Assembly (NCBI RefSeq): GCF_022828245.2
Contig: NZ_CP157587.1
Location: 186,001-250,000 of the forward strand
Length of the DNA: 64,000 nucleotides
Direction of reading: 5' to 3'
Origin: Nanosynbacter sp900555675
Lineage (GTDB): Bacteria; Patescibacteriota; Saccharimonadia; Saccharimonadales; Saccharimonadaceae
Shown here: in pieces, positions 7,382-15,683 of the stretch
How the letters are laid out: the number at the start of each line of letters is the position of its first letter
How positions within the stretch are numbered: the first letter of the stretch is position 1
Notes under the pieces: model-generated
What the model was told of the DNA's origin: nothing
The model's database searches: none
What the model saw: the letters and a program-made list of their open reading frames with translations, nothing else
Program-made: the position numbers and the translations under genes

Positions 7382-8629
7382 ATGCGAATGACACAACTTT
7401 TTACTAGAACTTTGAAACAGGCGCCAGCTGGCGAGGTTGCGCGAAATGCTCAGCTTTTGATTCGTGCTGGCTACGTACATAAAACGATGGCGGGCGTGTA
7501 TTCGTTTTTGCCGTTGGGCTTGAGAGTTCTTGAGGATATCAAGCAAATTGTTCGCGAGGAAATGGACAAGGTTAATAGCCAGGAATTGGTGATGAGCACT
7601 TTACAGCGAAAGGAATTATGGCAAGAAACTGGTCGCTGGAGTGATGAATTGGTCGACGTTTGGTTTAAATCTAAGCTGCAAGACGGCACAGACATTGGTT
7701 TTGGTTGGACGCACGAGGAGCCGATTGTTGACCTTCTTCGCAATTACTTAAAGAGTTACAAAGATTTGCCAATTAGCGTTTATCAATTCCAGAATAAATT
7801 GCGAAATGAGCTTCGCGCTAAGAGTGGAATTATGCGTGGTCGTGAATTTGTGATGAAGGATATGTATTCGGTTCACGACAGCAAGGAGAGTCTGGATAGT
7901 TACTACAATTCAGTCATTGAGGCGTATAAGCGTTGTTATGACCGATTTGGAATTGGCGATGAAACGTATGTGACGTTTGCTTCTGGCGGCGCTTTTACGA
8001 AGTTTAGCCATGAGTTTCAGACAATTTGCGATGCTGGTGAGGATTATATTTATCTGCATCGCGGTAAAAATATCGCTGTTAATGAAGAAGTTTTGGACGA
8101 GGCAATTGAGGAGCTCGGCGTCGATCGTACTGAGTTAGAGAAAGTGAAAACTGCCGAAGTTGGCAATATCTTTAATTTCGGCACGCAGAAATCCGAAGAA
8201 ATGAAGTTGGTATTTACTGACGCTGAAGGTAAAGAGCGATATGCTTACATGGGAAGTTATGGCATTGGAATTACGCGAGTTATGGGCGTGATTGTTGAGA
8301 AGTTCGCTGATGATAAAGGTTTGGTCTGGCCGGAAAATGTTGCGCCGTTTAAGGTTCATATTGTTGCAATTGGCGAAAAGGGTCAGGAACTAGCAGGCAA
8401 GTTTTATGACGAGCTGGCTAGTAGCGGCGTCGACGCGCTGCTCGATGATCGCGATGAGCGTCCAGGCGTGAAATTTGCTGATGCTGAGCTAATGGGATTG
8501 CCGTGGCGGATAACGATCGGCGATCGAGCGATTGACGGTGATGGCTTGTTTGAACTGACGGAACGATCAACTGGCGAAACGCGAAAAATGGATTATCAGC
8601 AGTTGATGGATTTTTGCTTGAGTCGGTAA
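7382..8629 (+). CDS. proS: Prolyl-tRNA synthetase, short form
   Basis: This enzyme charges tRNA-Pro. The class II core is clear: GVYSFLPLGLRVLEDIKQIV, GWTHEEPIVDLLRNYLKSYK, MRGREFVMKDMYSVH, the motif 3 region MGSYGIGITRVMG, and an anticodon-binding domain starting near HIVAIG. At 415 residues it is about 150 shorter than E. coli ProRS, and the INS domain that edits Ala-tRNA-Pro is absent between motifs 2 and 3. The start at 7382 follows AAAGGAGAAA. It ends the frr-proS operon, in the position proS has in Firmicutes. Confidence 0.95.
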   Translation: MRMTQLFTRTLKQAPAGEVARNAQLLIRAGYVHKTMAGVYSFLPLGLRVLEDIKQIVREEMDKVNSQELVMSTLQRKELWQETGRWSDELVDVWFKSKLQDGTDIGFGWTHEEPIVDLLRNYLKSYKDLPISVYQFQNKLRNELRAKSGIMRGREFVMKDMYSVHDSKESLDSYYNSVIEAYKRCYDRFGIGDETYVTFASGGAFTKFSHEFQTICDAGEDYIYLHRGKNIAVNEEVLDEAIEELGVDRTELEKVKTAEVGNIFNFGTQKSEEMKLVFTDAEGKERYAYMGSYGIGITRVMGVIVEKFADDKGLVWPENVAPFKVHIVAIGEKGQELAGKFYDELASSGVDALLDDRDERPGVKFADAELMGLPWRITIGDRAIDGDGLFELTERSTGETRKMDYQQLMDFCLSR

Positions 8630-8640
8630 GGCTGATTATA

Positions 8641-8669
8641 TTGACATAATAAATAGCGATTGATATACT
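8641..8669 (+). promoter_or_regulatory. Sigma-70-type promoter of greA
   Basis: TTGACA (8641-8646), 17 nt, TATACT (8664-8669). The roughly 85-nt leader that follows contains short inverted repeats (for example around CACTATATTTAGTG) and a strong GAGGAGG ribosome-binding site, in contrast to the leaderless genes nearby. Confidence 0.8.
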
Positions 8670-8761
8670 CAGATAGACTTAATCAAGACTAATTAAAAAC
8701 ACTATATTTAGTGTAGATCGTAAGACTAATACCACTACATACAGTAGAGGAGGAAATTTTT

Positions 8762-9217
8762 ATGAAAAAAACTTATCAAATTACAGAAGCTGGAAAGGCT
8801 GATTTAGAAAAAGAATTGGCAGAGTTGAAAGGTCGACGTGGCGAGATTGCTGAAAAAATTGCGGCAGCGCGAGACTTTGGCGACTTGAGCGAAAACGCGG
8901 AATATGACGCTGCACGCGAAGAGCAAGGCTTGGTGGAAACGCGAATTTTGGAAATTGAAGATATTATTCAGAACGCCGAAATTATTAAATCCAACGGTAG
9001 CTCAAGCGTTGGTTTGGGTAGTACAGTTGAATTGCAATGTCCAGAAAGAACCGTATCTTACACAGTGGTCGGACCAGTTGAAGCTGATCCATTGGCTGGA
9101 CGAATCTCAGATCAGTCGCCAATTGGTAAAGAATTGATTGGTAAGAAAATTGGTGATGAAGTAACGATTAAAACGCCAAAAGCCGAAATTACTTACATTA
9201 TTAAGTCGATATCTTAA
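8762..9217 (+). CDS. greA: Transcription elongation factor GreA
   Basis: GreA rescues backtracked RNA polymerase by stimulating cleavage of the nascent RNA. The 151 residues contain the N-terminal coiled coil, with the conserved acidic tip DFGDLSENAEYDAAREEQ at about residues 39-56, followed by the C-terminal FKBP-like domain (DPLAGRISDQSPIGKELIGK). Length is normal (about 158). It is a single-gene unit with its own promoter. Confidence 0.96.
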   Translation: MKKTYQITEAGKADLEKELAELKGRRGEIAEKIAAARDFGDLSENAEYDAAREEQGLVETRILEIEDIIQNAEIIKSNGSSSVGLGSTVELQCPERTVSYTVVGPVEADPLAGRISDQSPIGKELIGKKIGDEVTIKTPKAEITYIIKSIS

Positions 9218-9247
9218 GTCTGGCGAGATCTGCCGCGTATAATGTGC

Positions 9248-9253
9248 TATAAT
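9248..9253 (+). promoter_or_regulatory. -10 box of lysS
   Basis: TATAAT 10 nt before the ATG; a second TATAAT-like box lies 10 nt upstream of it. There is no Shine-Dalgarno sequence, so the mRNA is leaderless or nearly so. Confidence 0.6.
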
Positions 9254-9263
9254 TATCTCTGTT

Positions 9264-10766
9264 ATGGCTACACTTCAAGATTATCGCAATGAACGACTAC
9301 GAAAACTGGAAACATTACGTCAATTAGGCGTTGAACCATATCCAGCAAAATCAGAACGAACTCACACTTGTGCTGAGGTTTTGTCTAAGTACGATGAGCT
9401 AGCTGGTAAGGAAGTTGTCGTTGCGGGTCGTGTGGCGTCTATTCGCAGTTTTGGCAAATTGGCGTTTATTAAATTACGCGATCAATCTGGCGACGTGCAG
9501 CTTTACTTGCAGCGTGATGACGTGGCGGAATTAGATGCTGCGCGCGGTGTGCTTGGCATGAAGCAACTTAAATTGCTGGACACGGGCGATTTTATCGAGG
9601 CGAAGGGCGTAATGACCACGACGCAAACGGGCGAAAAATCTGTTGGCGTGCGCGAACTTAGATTGTTGACCAAATCGTTAAGACCAATGCCAGAAAAATT
9701 AGAGAACAAGGAAGAGCGCTTGCGCCGACGTTATGTTGATATGAACGTCAATCCTGAAGTTCGCGAGCGATTCATCCGCCGAAGTAAGTTTTGGCAAGCA
9801 ACGCGAGATTATTTGAACAGTCATGGATTCATTGAGATTAATGTTCCTGTTTTGGAGCACACCACTGGCGGTGCGGACGCGAACCCATTTGTGACGCATA
9901 TGGATGCGCTGGGTGATCAGCAGTTTTACTTGCGAATTAGCCACGAATTGCCATTGAAGCGATTGATTGGCGCTGGATTTGAGAAAGTTTATGATCTCGG
10001 TCCGCGTTTTCGTAATGAAAATTATTCGGACGAGCATTTGCCGGAGCATATTGCTATGGAATGGTACGCGGCTTACTGGGATTGGAAGCAGGGAATGCGT
10101 TTTATGGAGTCGATGTATAAAGATGTGCTTCAGAAGACTTTTGATACTCTGCAATTCCAATTAGGCAAGTTCAACGTCGATATGAGCGGCGAGTGGGAAG
10201 TTTGGGATTACGCTGAAGTTATTCGCAAGCACTACGGAATCGATGTTTATAACACGACAATTGAAGAAGTTGCCGCTAAACTGAAAGAATATAATTTGGA
10301 AGTCGAAAAAACCGATTCTATTCCGCGCAGCATTGATAAATTATGGAAGAATATTCGTAAAGATGTTGCTGGTCCGGTTTGGTTGGTGAACACGCCGAAG
10401 TTTATTAGTCCGTTGTCAAAGACTAATCCGGAAAATCCAGAGACGGTGGAGCGTTTTCAGCCGGTGATCGCTGGTTCAGAATTGGGCAATGGATTCTCTG
10501 AGCTGAATGATCCGATTGACCAGCTGAATCGTTTCCTTGAGCAGCAGCAAATGCGTGACGCTGGTGATGAGGAGGCGATGATGCTTGATATTGATTACGT
10601 CGAGATGTTGGAATATGGAATGCCGCCGGCTTGTGGTTGGGGTTATTCTGAGCGAGTATTCTGGATTTTCGAGGGCGTGACTGCGCGTGAAGGTGTGCCG
10701 TTCCCGCAGCTTAAGAGTGAAATTGACGAAACAACTCGGGCGATTTATCCGCAAGTCAACTTGTAA
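9264..10766 (+). CDS. lysS: Lysyl-tRNA synthetase, class II
   Basis: This enzyme charges tRNA-Lys. The 500-residue protein has an N-terminal OB-fold anticodon-binding domain (VVVAGRVASIRSFGKLAFIKL), then the class II core with LRRRYVDMNVNPEVRERF, TTGGADANPFVTH, motif 2 VYDLGPRFRNENYSDEHLPE followed by EWYAAYWDW, and a C-terminal segment GMPPACGWGYSERVFWIFEG where bacterial enzymes have motif 3. Motif 3 usually reads GLGIGIDR, so the CGWGYSER variant is notable and recalls other CPR LysRS proteins. It appears leaderless. Confidence 0.93.
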   Translation: MATLQDYRNERLRKLETLRQLGVEPYPAKSERTHTCAEVLSKYDELAGKEVVVAGRVASIRSFGKLAFIKLRDQSGDVQLYLQRDDVAELDAARGVLGMKQLKLLDTGDFIEAKGVMTTTQTGEKSVGVRELRLLTKSLRPMPEKLENKEERLRRRYVDMNVNPEVRERFIRRSKFWQATRDYLNSHGFIEINVPVLEHTTGGADANPFVTHMDALGDQQFYLRISHELPLKRLIGAGFEKVYDLGPRFRNENYSDEHLPEHIAMEWYAAYWDWKQGMRFMESMYKDVLQKTFDTLQFQLGKFNVDMSGEWEVWDYAEVIRKHYGIDVYNTTIEEVAAKLKEYNLEVEKTDSIPRSIDKLWKNIRKDVAGPVWLVNTPKFISPLSKTNPENPETVERFQPVIAGSELGNGFSELNDPIDQLNRFLEQQQMRDAGDEEAMMLDIDYVEMLEYGMPPACGWGYSERVFWIFEGVTAREGVPFPQLKSEIDETTRAIYPQVNL

Positions 10767-10772
10767 TTTTGC

Positions 10773-10778
10773 TATAAT
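10773..10778 (+). promoter_or_regulatory. -10 box of the DUF2207 gene
   Basis: TATAAT with 6 nt before the ATG; predicted leaderless start. Confidence 0.6.
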
Positions 10779-10784
10779 TAAAGC

Positions 10785-12548
10785 ATGAAACGTTTTCTTT
10801 TGGGTCTACTAACTGTTGGGCTATTGCTGGCCGGGTCTGGCAAAATGGCGTTTGCGGCGCGCTCGACGGATAATTTTACTATCACAAAATTTGATGCGGA
10901 ATATTCGTTGAGTCGCGACTCTGATAATCGATCAAAATTGGAAACCACTTGGCGGATTACTGCTAATTTTCCGCCGAACCAAAATCGGGGAATCGCGCCG
11001 GTTTTTGTTAAGAAATATGATGATCACTCGACGAATTTTTCATTGCAATCTGTAACTGATGAAAATGGTACGCCGCTTGAATATTCCTGGAATGACGACG
11101 AGTTGAGAATTGGCAATAAAAATACTTACGTGGAGGGCGAGAAAACTTACATTATTAAGTTTACACAGCGTGATGTAACTAAGAATTACGGTGATACGGG
11201 GCGTGATGAATTCTATTGGGATGTGATCGGTGACGAATGGCGTGTTCCGATGGAAAATGTGCAAATTTCCGTGAAACTTGATGAGTCTTTGGTTGCGGCA
11301 AGGCAAGGGAAAGCTTTTTGTTATGTCGGCAGTCGAGGTTCGAAGACGCAATGCGATTTGAGTGAAATTGAGAACCAGATTACTGCGAAAATAGATAAGT
11401 TGGGTCGTCGACAAGGTGCAACCGTGGCGGTTGGATTTAAGAGCGGAACTTTTTCTGAATATCAAGAAACGCTGATGGAAAAGTTGATTGGAATTTGGCA
11501 TTTTATGCAGATTTTGGCTTATACAATCGCGACACCTTTGGCGATTTTTCTAATAATTCGATATAGGCGGTTGGTTGGCAGAGATAAGGAATTAAAACCG
11601 ATTCCACCGGAATATTTGCCGCCAGAGGATATTAGTGTTTTGATATCGACATATGTTTTGAAAAAATACGATGATCCATTCAAGGTCAAAGGTCTGCCGA
11701 AGGTCGCGCAATTATTAGACCTGGCGGTTCGGCATTATATTAAAATTTATGAAGTGAAAAAATCTTCGCTGTTTAGCGGTGCGCAATATGAGATTGAAAT
11801 TATTAAAGATTTGCAAGAACTTAAAGCCGAGGAAATTGAAATTATCCAGGATATGTTCGACAGTCCATCTATTCCAAAGCCAGGTCAACGCCTAAATCTG
11901 AAAAATCTTCAAAATAATATAAAATACATGACGCGAACGCGTGACGATGATAAAAATCTGGAGACGCTAGCCAGAGAGAAGTATGGTTTATGCGAGCAAA
12001 ATCCAGAAGTGAAACGAATAATGATGGGATGGTTTAAGCGAGTTCTTGTGCTGGCTGTTTTGTTTTTGTCGCCGATGCTCCTTGTTATGTCAATTATGCT
12101 CGTCTTAGCGTCCAGAGGTTGGTCGTTAACTGATGATGGTTTAAGTTTGAGGCGATATTTGGAGGGATTGAAGATGTATATCGGTGTGGCTGAGGTCGAG
12201 CGCTTGAATATTCTACAAAGTCCTGAGGGAGCGGAAAAAGTAGTTGTTGATGTGAATGACGAAAAGCAACTTGTTAAATTATATGAAAGAGTTTTGCCTT
12301 ACGCTGTGTTGTTTGGGCAAGAGAAAAATTGGAGCAAGCAAATGGGCAAATATTACGAGCAAGTTGGCGAGGCGCCAGATTGGTATGTTGGGCAAGGCGC
12401 GTTCAATGCTGTGGCGTTTTCGTCTGGACTGGGCGGTTTGTCGACGGCGGCTGGTCATGCTAGTGATTATTCTTCAACCTCTGGCGGTTCGTCTGGTGGT
12501 GGATTTGCTGGCGGTGGCGGAGGCGGCGGCGGAGGCGGCGGCTGGTAG
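10785..12548 (+). CDS. DUF2207-family membrane protein
   Basis: This 587-residue protein has an N-terminal signal peptide (LLGLLTVGLLLAGSG, cut near AFAAR), a beta-rich extracellular domain of about 200 residues (NFTITKFDAEYSLSRD, TTWRITANFPPNQNRGIAPV), a membrane helix near residue 240 followed by basic RYRR, a cytoplasmic domain, a hydrophobic segment near residue 430 (VLVLAVLFLSPMLLVMSIML), and a glycine-rich tail ending in a long Gly run and W. This layout is characteristic of DUF2207. The function is unknown; a cell-envelope role is inferred. The poly-Gly end is usual for the family and is not an artefact. Confidence 0.85.
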   Translation: MKRFLLGLLTVGLLLAGSGKMAFAARSTDNFTITKFDAEYSLSRDSDNRSKLETTWRITANFPPNQNRGIAPVFVKKYDDHSTNFSLQSVTDENGTPLEYSWNDDELRIGNKNTYVEGEKTYIIKFTQRDVTKNYGDTGRDEFYWDVIGDEWRVPMENVQISVKLDESLVAARQGKAFCYVGSRGSKTQCDLSEIENQITAKIDKLGRRQGATVAVGFKSGTFSEYQETLMEKLIGIWHFMQILAYTIATPLAIFLIIRYRRLVGRDKELKPIPPEYLPPEDISVLISTYVLKKYDDPFKVKGLPKVAQLLDLAVRHYIKIYEVKKSSLFSGAQYEIEIIKDLQELKAEEIEIIQDMFDSPSIPKPGQRLNLKNLQNNIKYMTRTRDDDKNLETLAREKYGLCEQNPEVKRIMMGWFKRVLVLAVLFLSPMLLVMSIMLVLASRGWSLTDDGLSLRRYLEGLKMYIGVAEVERLNILQSPEGAEKVVVDVNDEKQLVKLYERVLPYAVLFGQEKNWSKQMGKYYEQVGEAPDWYVGQGAFNAVAFSSGLGGLSTAAGHASDYSSTSGGSSGGGFAGGGGGGGGGGGW

Positions 12549-12555
12549 AATTTGC

Positions 12556-12561
12556 TATAAT
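12556..12561 (+). promoter_or_regulatory. -10 box before the leader ORF of the CNNM gene
   Basis: TATAAT, then 7 nt, then the ATG of a 25-codon reading frame that overlaps the CNNM start. Confidence 0.55.
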
Positions 12562-12568
12562 TATAGAT

Positions 12569-12646
12569 ATGGATTTTTTATTGGAGTTATTTTCTGGCAG
12601 GCTATTTTTAGCTGCGATTCAGAGTAGAGGTTGTAATTATGTCTGA
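12569..12646 (+). CDS. Possible 25-residue leader peptide
   Basis: This reading frame starts at the ATG exactly where a leaderless transcript would begin and encodes MDFLLELFSGRLFLAAIQSR plus five residues. Its stop lies 8 nt inside the next gene, so it could couple translation to the CNNM protein. The evidence is position only; it may be chance. Confidence 0.3.
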   Translation: MDFLLELFSGRLFLAAIQSRGCNYV

Positions 12647-13592
12647 TATTTTATTGTGGTTGGCGGCGACTGTTCTATTGGCGCTTTCTGGGCTATTTTC
12701 CGGTCTGAATATTGGTCTAATGATGGCGCGACCTGATGATTTGAAGCGAAAAGCCAGGCAAGGCGACAAAATTGCGGCGCGAGTGTATCGATATCGAAAA
12801 GACGGCTATTATTTGATTTTCTGTATTTTGCTCGGCAATGTCGGCGTGAATACCGCGATGTCGATTTTGCTTGGCAATATGACGAATGGCGTGGTTGGCG
12901 GCTTGATTGCGACGCTTCTTATCACGATGTTTGGCGAGATTTTGCCGCAGGCGATTTTCTCACAGCGTGGATATCGATTTGTGCGATATTTCTTTTGGCT
13001 GCTTGATGTGATTTACGTACTATTTTGGCCGCTTGCTCAGCCGATGTCGAAATTGTTGAATCGCTGGTTGGGTAAGGAAACGCCGCAATTATATTCTCAC
13101 CAGGAGCTGGAGGAGATTATTCACGAGCACGCCGTCAGGTCTGATAGTCCGGTTGATTATGACGAAAGTCGCATTGCTGCGGGAGCGCTGCAGTTTAGTA
13201 AAAAGACGGCTGGCGATTTGGTTACGCCGATGAGCGAGGTTTTTGTCGTGGATTTGGATGACGAGCTGGATGCGACTCTACTAGCTCAGATTAAGCACGC
13301 TGGACATTCGCGAATTCCGGTTCAATCTGACGGGGAATTGGTCGGAGTTTTATACGTGAAGGATGTAGTTGGACGAGATTTGCCGTTGCCAATTAGCCAA
13401 TTGTACCGCGATAAAATTTACGATATTGACAAGAGGTCGCGCCTGGATACGGTCTTAAGTCGATTCATTCAAACGCGGAATCATTTGTTTGTGGTGATGG
13501 ATGATGAGGCGGAGCTGGGAATTATTACGCTGGAAGACGTGATTGAAGAGATTCTGGACCAAGAGATTGAAGATGAGTATGATGAGGAATAA
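12639..13592 (+). CDS. CNNM/CBS-domain membrane protein (HlyC/CorC family)
   Basis: This 317-residue protein has an N-terminal CNNM (DUF21) membrane domain of about 150 residues with three to four helices (LSGLFSGLNIGLMMARPDDL, LLGNVGVNTAMSILLGN, FGEILPQAIFSQRG), then a tandem CBS pair (VTPMSEVFVVDLDDELDATL and FVVMDDEAELGIITLEDVIE). Members are linked to Mg2+ or Co2+ efflux and homeostasis. The C-terminal CorC/HlyC domain found in longer relatives is missing, and the protein ends in an acidic tail just after the second CBS. A weak AGAGG precedes the ATG. Confidence 0.9.
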   Translation: MSDILLWLAATVLLALSGLFSGLNIGLMMARPDDLKRKARQGDKIAARVYRYRKDGYYLIFCILLGNVGVNTAMSILLGNMTNGVVGGLIATLLITMFGEILPQAIFSQRGYRFVRYFFWLLDVIYVLFWPLAQPMSKLLNRWLGKETPQLYSHQELEEIIHEHAVRSDSPVDYDESRIAAGALQFSKKTAGDLVTPMSEVFVVDLDDELDATLLAQIKHAGHSRIPVQSDGELVGVLYVKDVVGRDLPLPISQLYRDKIYDIDKRSRLDTVLSRFIQTRNHLFVVMDDEAELGIITLEDVIEEILDQEIEDEYDEE

Positions 13593-13615
13593 GATTAAAT
13601 TGAGGAGGTCATAAA

Positions 13616-14266
13616 ATGTCTGAAGAATATAATAATGGAGTGCCTGATAGATTACGACAAGTTACAGCCGAGACAATGTCTCCCGAAGTGCTATACACAC
13701 TCGATACTTATCCGGACGTATCGCCACAGGATGTGATGTATATTGATGAGTCTAGAGCAGAGGGGAGTGGTCGTCTAATTATCAGTAAAGGACAGTCTGT
13801 TAAGCTACTTGAGGAGGCTGATCTGTCTACTTCTGATCTGGTGATATTGATGAGCGTATGGCAGAGAAATGACCAAGGTGATTTGTGTCGTGGTATTGTC
13901 GCCGATTGTCGATTTTATAGCGGACGCTTTGATGTTGAGTATGGCGACGAAGAGATTGATGATTACGATGGAGTTGATGATGAAGTCTACAATAAGGACG
14001 ACGAGCAGGTTATCTCTGCAGTAATTGATTACGGAGATGATAGAGAAGTCAAGATTTGGGGAGATCCGATGTTTTTTGATGCCGCTAGATATATGGCTGG
14101 TTTGGTAGATAATGAGTCGATAGAAAATAATGGAGTTTCCGCGGGTGATCGTGAGATTCAGGACAGCGTGAACGACGACGGGTTGCGGGAGCGTGTGAGC
14201 ACTGAGCCTTTTTATAGGCGCGCGCTTAATGGCTTGGCAAAGATAGTTAAAGCTAAGCGAAAATAG
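13616..14266 (+). CDS. Acidic protein of unknown function
   Basis: I do not recognise this 216-residue protein. It is strongly acidic in the middle (GDEEIDDYDGVDDEVYNKDD), has no signal peptide or membrane segment, and ends in a basic helix (RRALNGLAKIVKAKRK). It has a good GAGGAGG ribosome-binding site and follows the CNNM gene by 23 nt, so it is likely co-transcribed. A weak A/T-rich hairpin (14293-14316) follows its stop. Confidence 0.7.
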   Translation: MSEEYNNGVPDRLRQVTAETMSPEVLYTLDTYPDVSPQDVMYIDESRAEGSGRLIISKGQSVKLLEEADLSTSDLVILMSVWQRNDQGDLCRGIVADCRFYSGRFDVEYGDEEIDDYDGVDDEVYNKDDEQVISAVIDYGDDREVKIWGDPMFFDAARYMAGLVDNESIENNGVSAGDREIQDSVNDDGLRERVSTEPFYRRALNGLAKIVKAKRK

Positions 14267-14319
14267 CGATTCCTAAGCTGACGGAATTTGTGATTTTTGA
14301 ATATTTTTTCAAAAATACC

Positions 14320-14346
14320 TTGACTATTTAAGATACCTTGTATAAC
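14320..14346 (+). promoter_or_regulatory. Promoter of the ABC/PadR operon
   Basis: TTGACT (14320-14325) and TATAAC (14341-14346) with a short 15-nt spacer. The suboptimal boxes and the palindrome touching the -10 suggest a regulated promoter. Confidence 0.5.
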
Positions 14347-14358
14347 ATAGTACTATGT
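14345..14358 (+). promoter_or_regulatory. Perfect 14-bp palindrome, likely PadR operator
   Basis: ACATAGT-ACTATGT is fully self-complementary and overlaps the end of the -10 box, so a bound protein would block initiation. PadR-family regulators bind inverted ATGT/ACAT-type sites near their own operons, and a PadR gene is third in this operon. Autoregulation is inferred. Confidence 0.55.
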
Positions 14359-14383
14359 ATAGTAAATCAACAAGGAGCTTAAT

Positions 14384-15673
14384 GTGAGAAGAATTGACAT
14401 TATTAAACGCGCCGGTCGAAATTTGGGGCAATCAAAAGGTCGCACGATTTTAACCGCGCTGGCAATTTCAGTTGGGGCGTTTACGATTGGTCTGGCGCTG
14501 ATGGCTGGAGAAGGCGGTCGGCTGTATACGAACAGTATGGTCGACGCGGCTGGCGATAAAAAATCTGTTTCGGTCTATAAAAAAGTGACCTCGTCGGGAC
14601 CTGATAACAATCTTCCAGAATATAGCGACTCGGAAGATACGGAGAAGGATCAGTCTAAGGCGATAGAAAAATACTCGATGACTGATAACGACGTGAAAAA
14701 AATACAGAAAGTTCCGCACGTAGAAAAAGTGACGCCAGCTTATTCTATGTATGGAGTTTTATACGCCAAAAGTTCGGCAAGCGACAAAAAATTCGTGCCG
14801 AGTGTAACCGTGAAGTTTGATAAAACTCGAATGAAGTTTGCGGCTGGTAATTTGGACAATTTTATGCCGAAAAAAGGCGAAGTTGTTATTCCGGAATCTT
14901 ACGTAAAAGAAATGGGATTTAGTGATGCAAAATCGGCAATTGGACAAACGATTACGCTGGGATTGAAAAAAGGAGATTCGCTGAGCAAGAACGCTGACAA
15001 GGAAATATCTCTGAAAGTTGCGGCAGTCGATAAACCTTCGGACACGATTCTGTTTTATCAGCCAGCTGTGCGCGTTTCTGTGGACGACGCTAAGGATATT
15101 TACGACTTTAGCCACCCTAAAAATTTGCCTAATGATTATTCTTACGTAATTGCGTCGGTTGATGATGAGAAAAACGTTGAGGCGGTGAAGAGTGAACTTG
15201 GTAAGGATTACGTGGCATCTTCGGTTCAGGATGTGCGCAAGGCTATGCTTACTTTTGTGAATATGGCTCAAATGGCGCTGATTGGGTTTGGCGGTTTGGC
15301 GCTGCTTGCGAGCGTGTTTGGAATTGTTAATACGATGTACATTTCTGTTCTGGAGCGAACTAGCCAGATTGGGCTAATGAAAGCTCTGGGAATGCGAGGT
15401 CGTGATATCGGTAAAATGTTTAGATATGAAGCGGCGTGGGTTGGGCTTCTCGGCGGTTTGATCGGCGTTGGTTTGGCGAGTTTGATGTCGCTACTCAATC
15501 CTATGATTGCTAATTTCCTGAAGTTGGAGCAAGGCACGAATTTATTAGTCATTAATCCTTTACAAATGGGACTTTTGATAATCGGGCTGATGATTATGGC
15601 GGTACTTTCTGGCTGGCTACCGAGCCGCAAGGCAACAAAATTAGATCCAATTGAAGCGTTAAGAACGGAATAG
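14384..15673 (+). CDS. MacB-like ABC transporter permease
   Basis: This 429-residue protein has the MacB/FtsX permease plan: an N-terminal membrane helix (GRTILTALAISVGAFTIGLA), an extracellular domain of roughly 230 residues with beta-rich stretches, then three C-terminal helices (QMALIGFGGLALLASVFGIV and following) and the ending LPSRKATKLDPIEALRTE typical of the family. With the ATPase 10 nt downstream it should form an exporter or mechanotransmission complex for peptides, drugs or lipoproteins; the substrate is unknown. It starts with GTG after AAGGAG. Confidence 0.9.
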   Translation: MRRIDIIKRAGRNLGQSKGRTILTALAISVGAFTIGLALMAGEGGRLYTNSMVDAAGDKKSVSVYKKVTSSGPDNNLPEYSDSEDTEKDQSKAIEKYSMTDNDVKKIQKVPHVEKVTPAYSMYGVLYAKSSASDKKFVPSVTVKFDKTRMKFAAGNLDNFMPKKGEVVIPESYVKEMGFSDAKSAIGQTITLGLKKGDSLSKNADKEISLKVAAVDKPSDTILFYQPAVRVSVDDAKDIYDFSHPKNLPNDYSYVIASVDDEKNVEAVKSELGKDYVASSVQDVRKAMLTFVNMAQMALIGFGGLALLASVFGIVNTMYISVLERTSQIGLMKALGMRGRDIGKMFRYEAAWVGLLGGLIGVGLASLMSLLNPMIANFLKLEQGTNLLVINPLQMGLLIIGLMIMAVLSGWLPSRKATKLDPIEALRTE

Positions 15674-15683
15674 GAGAATTGTT

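Noticed and set aside
12480..12545. Low-complexity GGC/GGT tract as an assembly artefact
   Set aside because: A glycine-rich end is normal for DUF2207 proteins.
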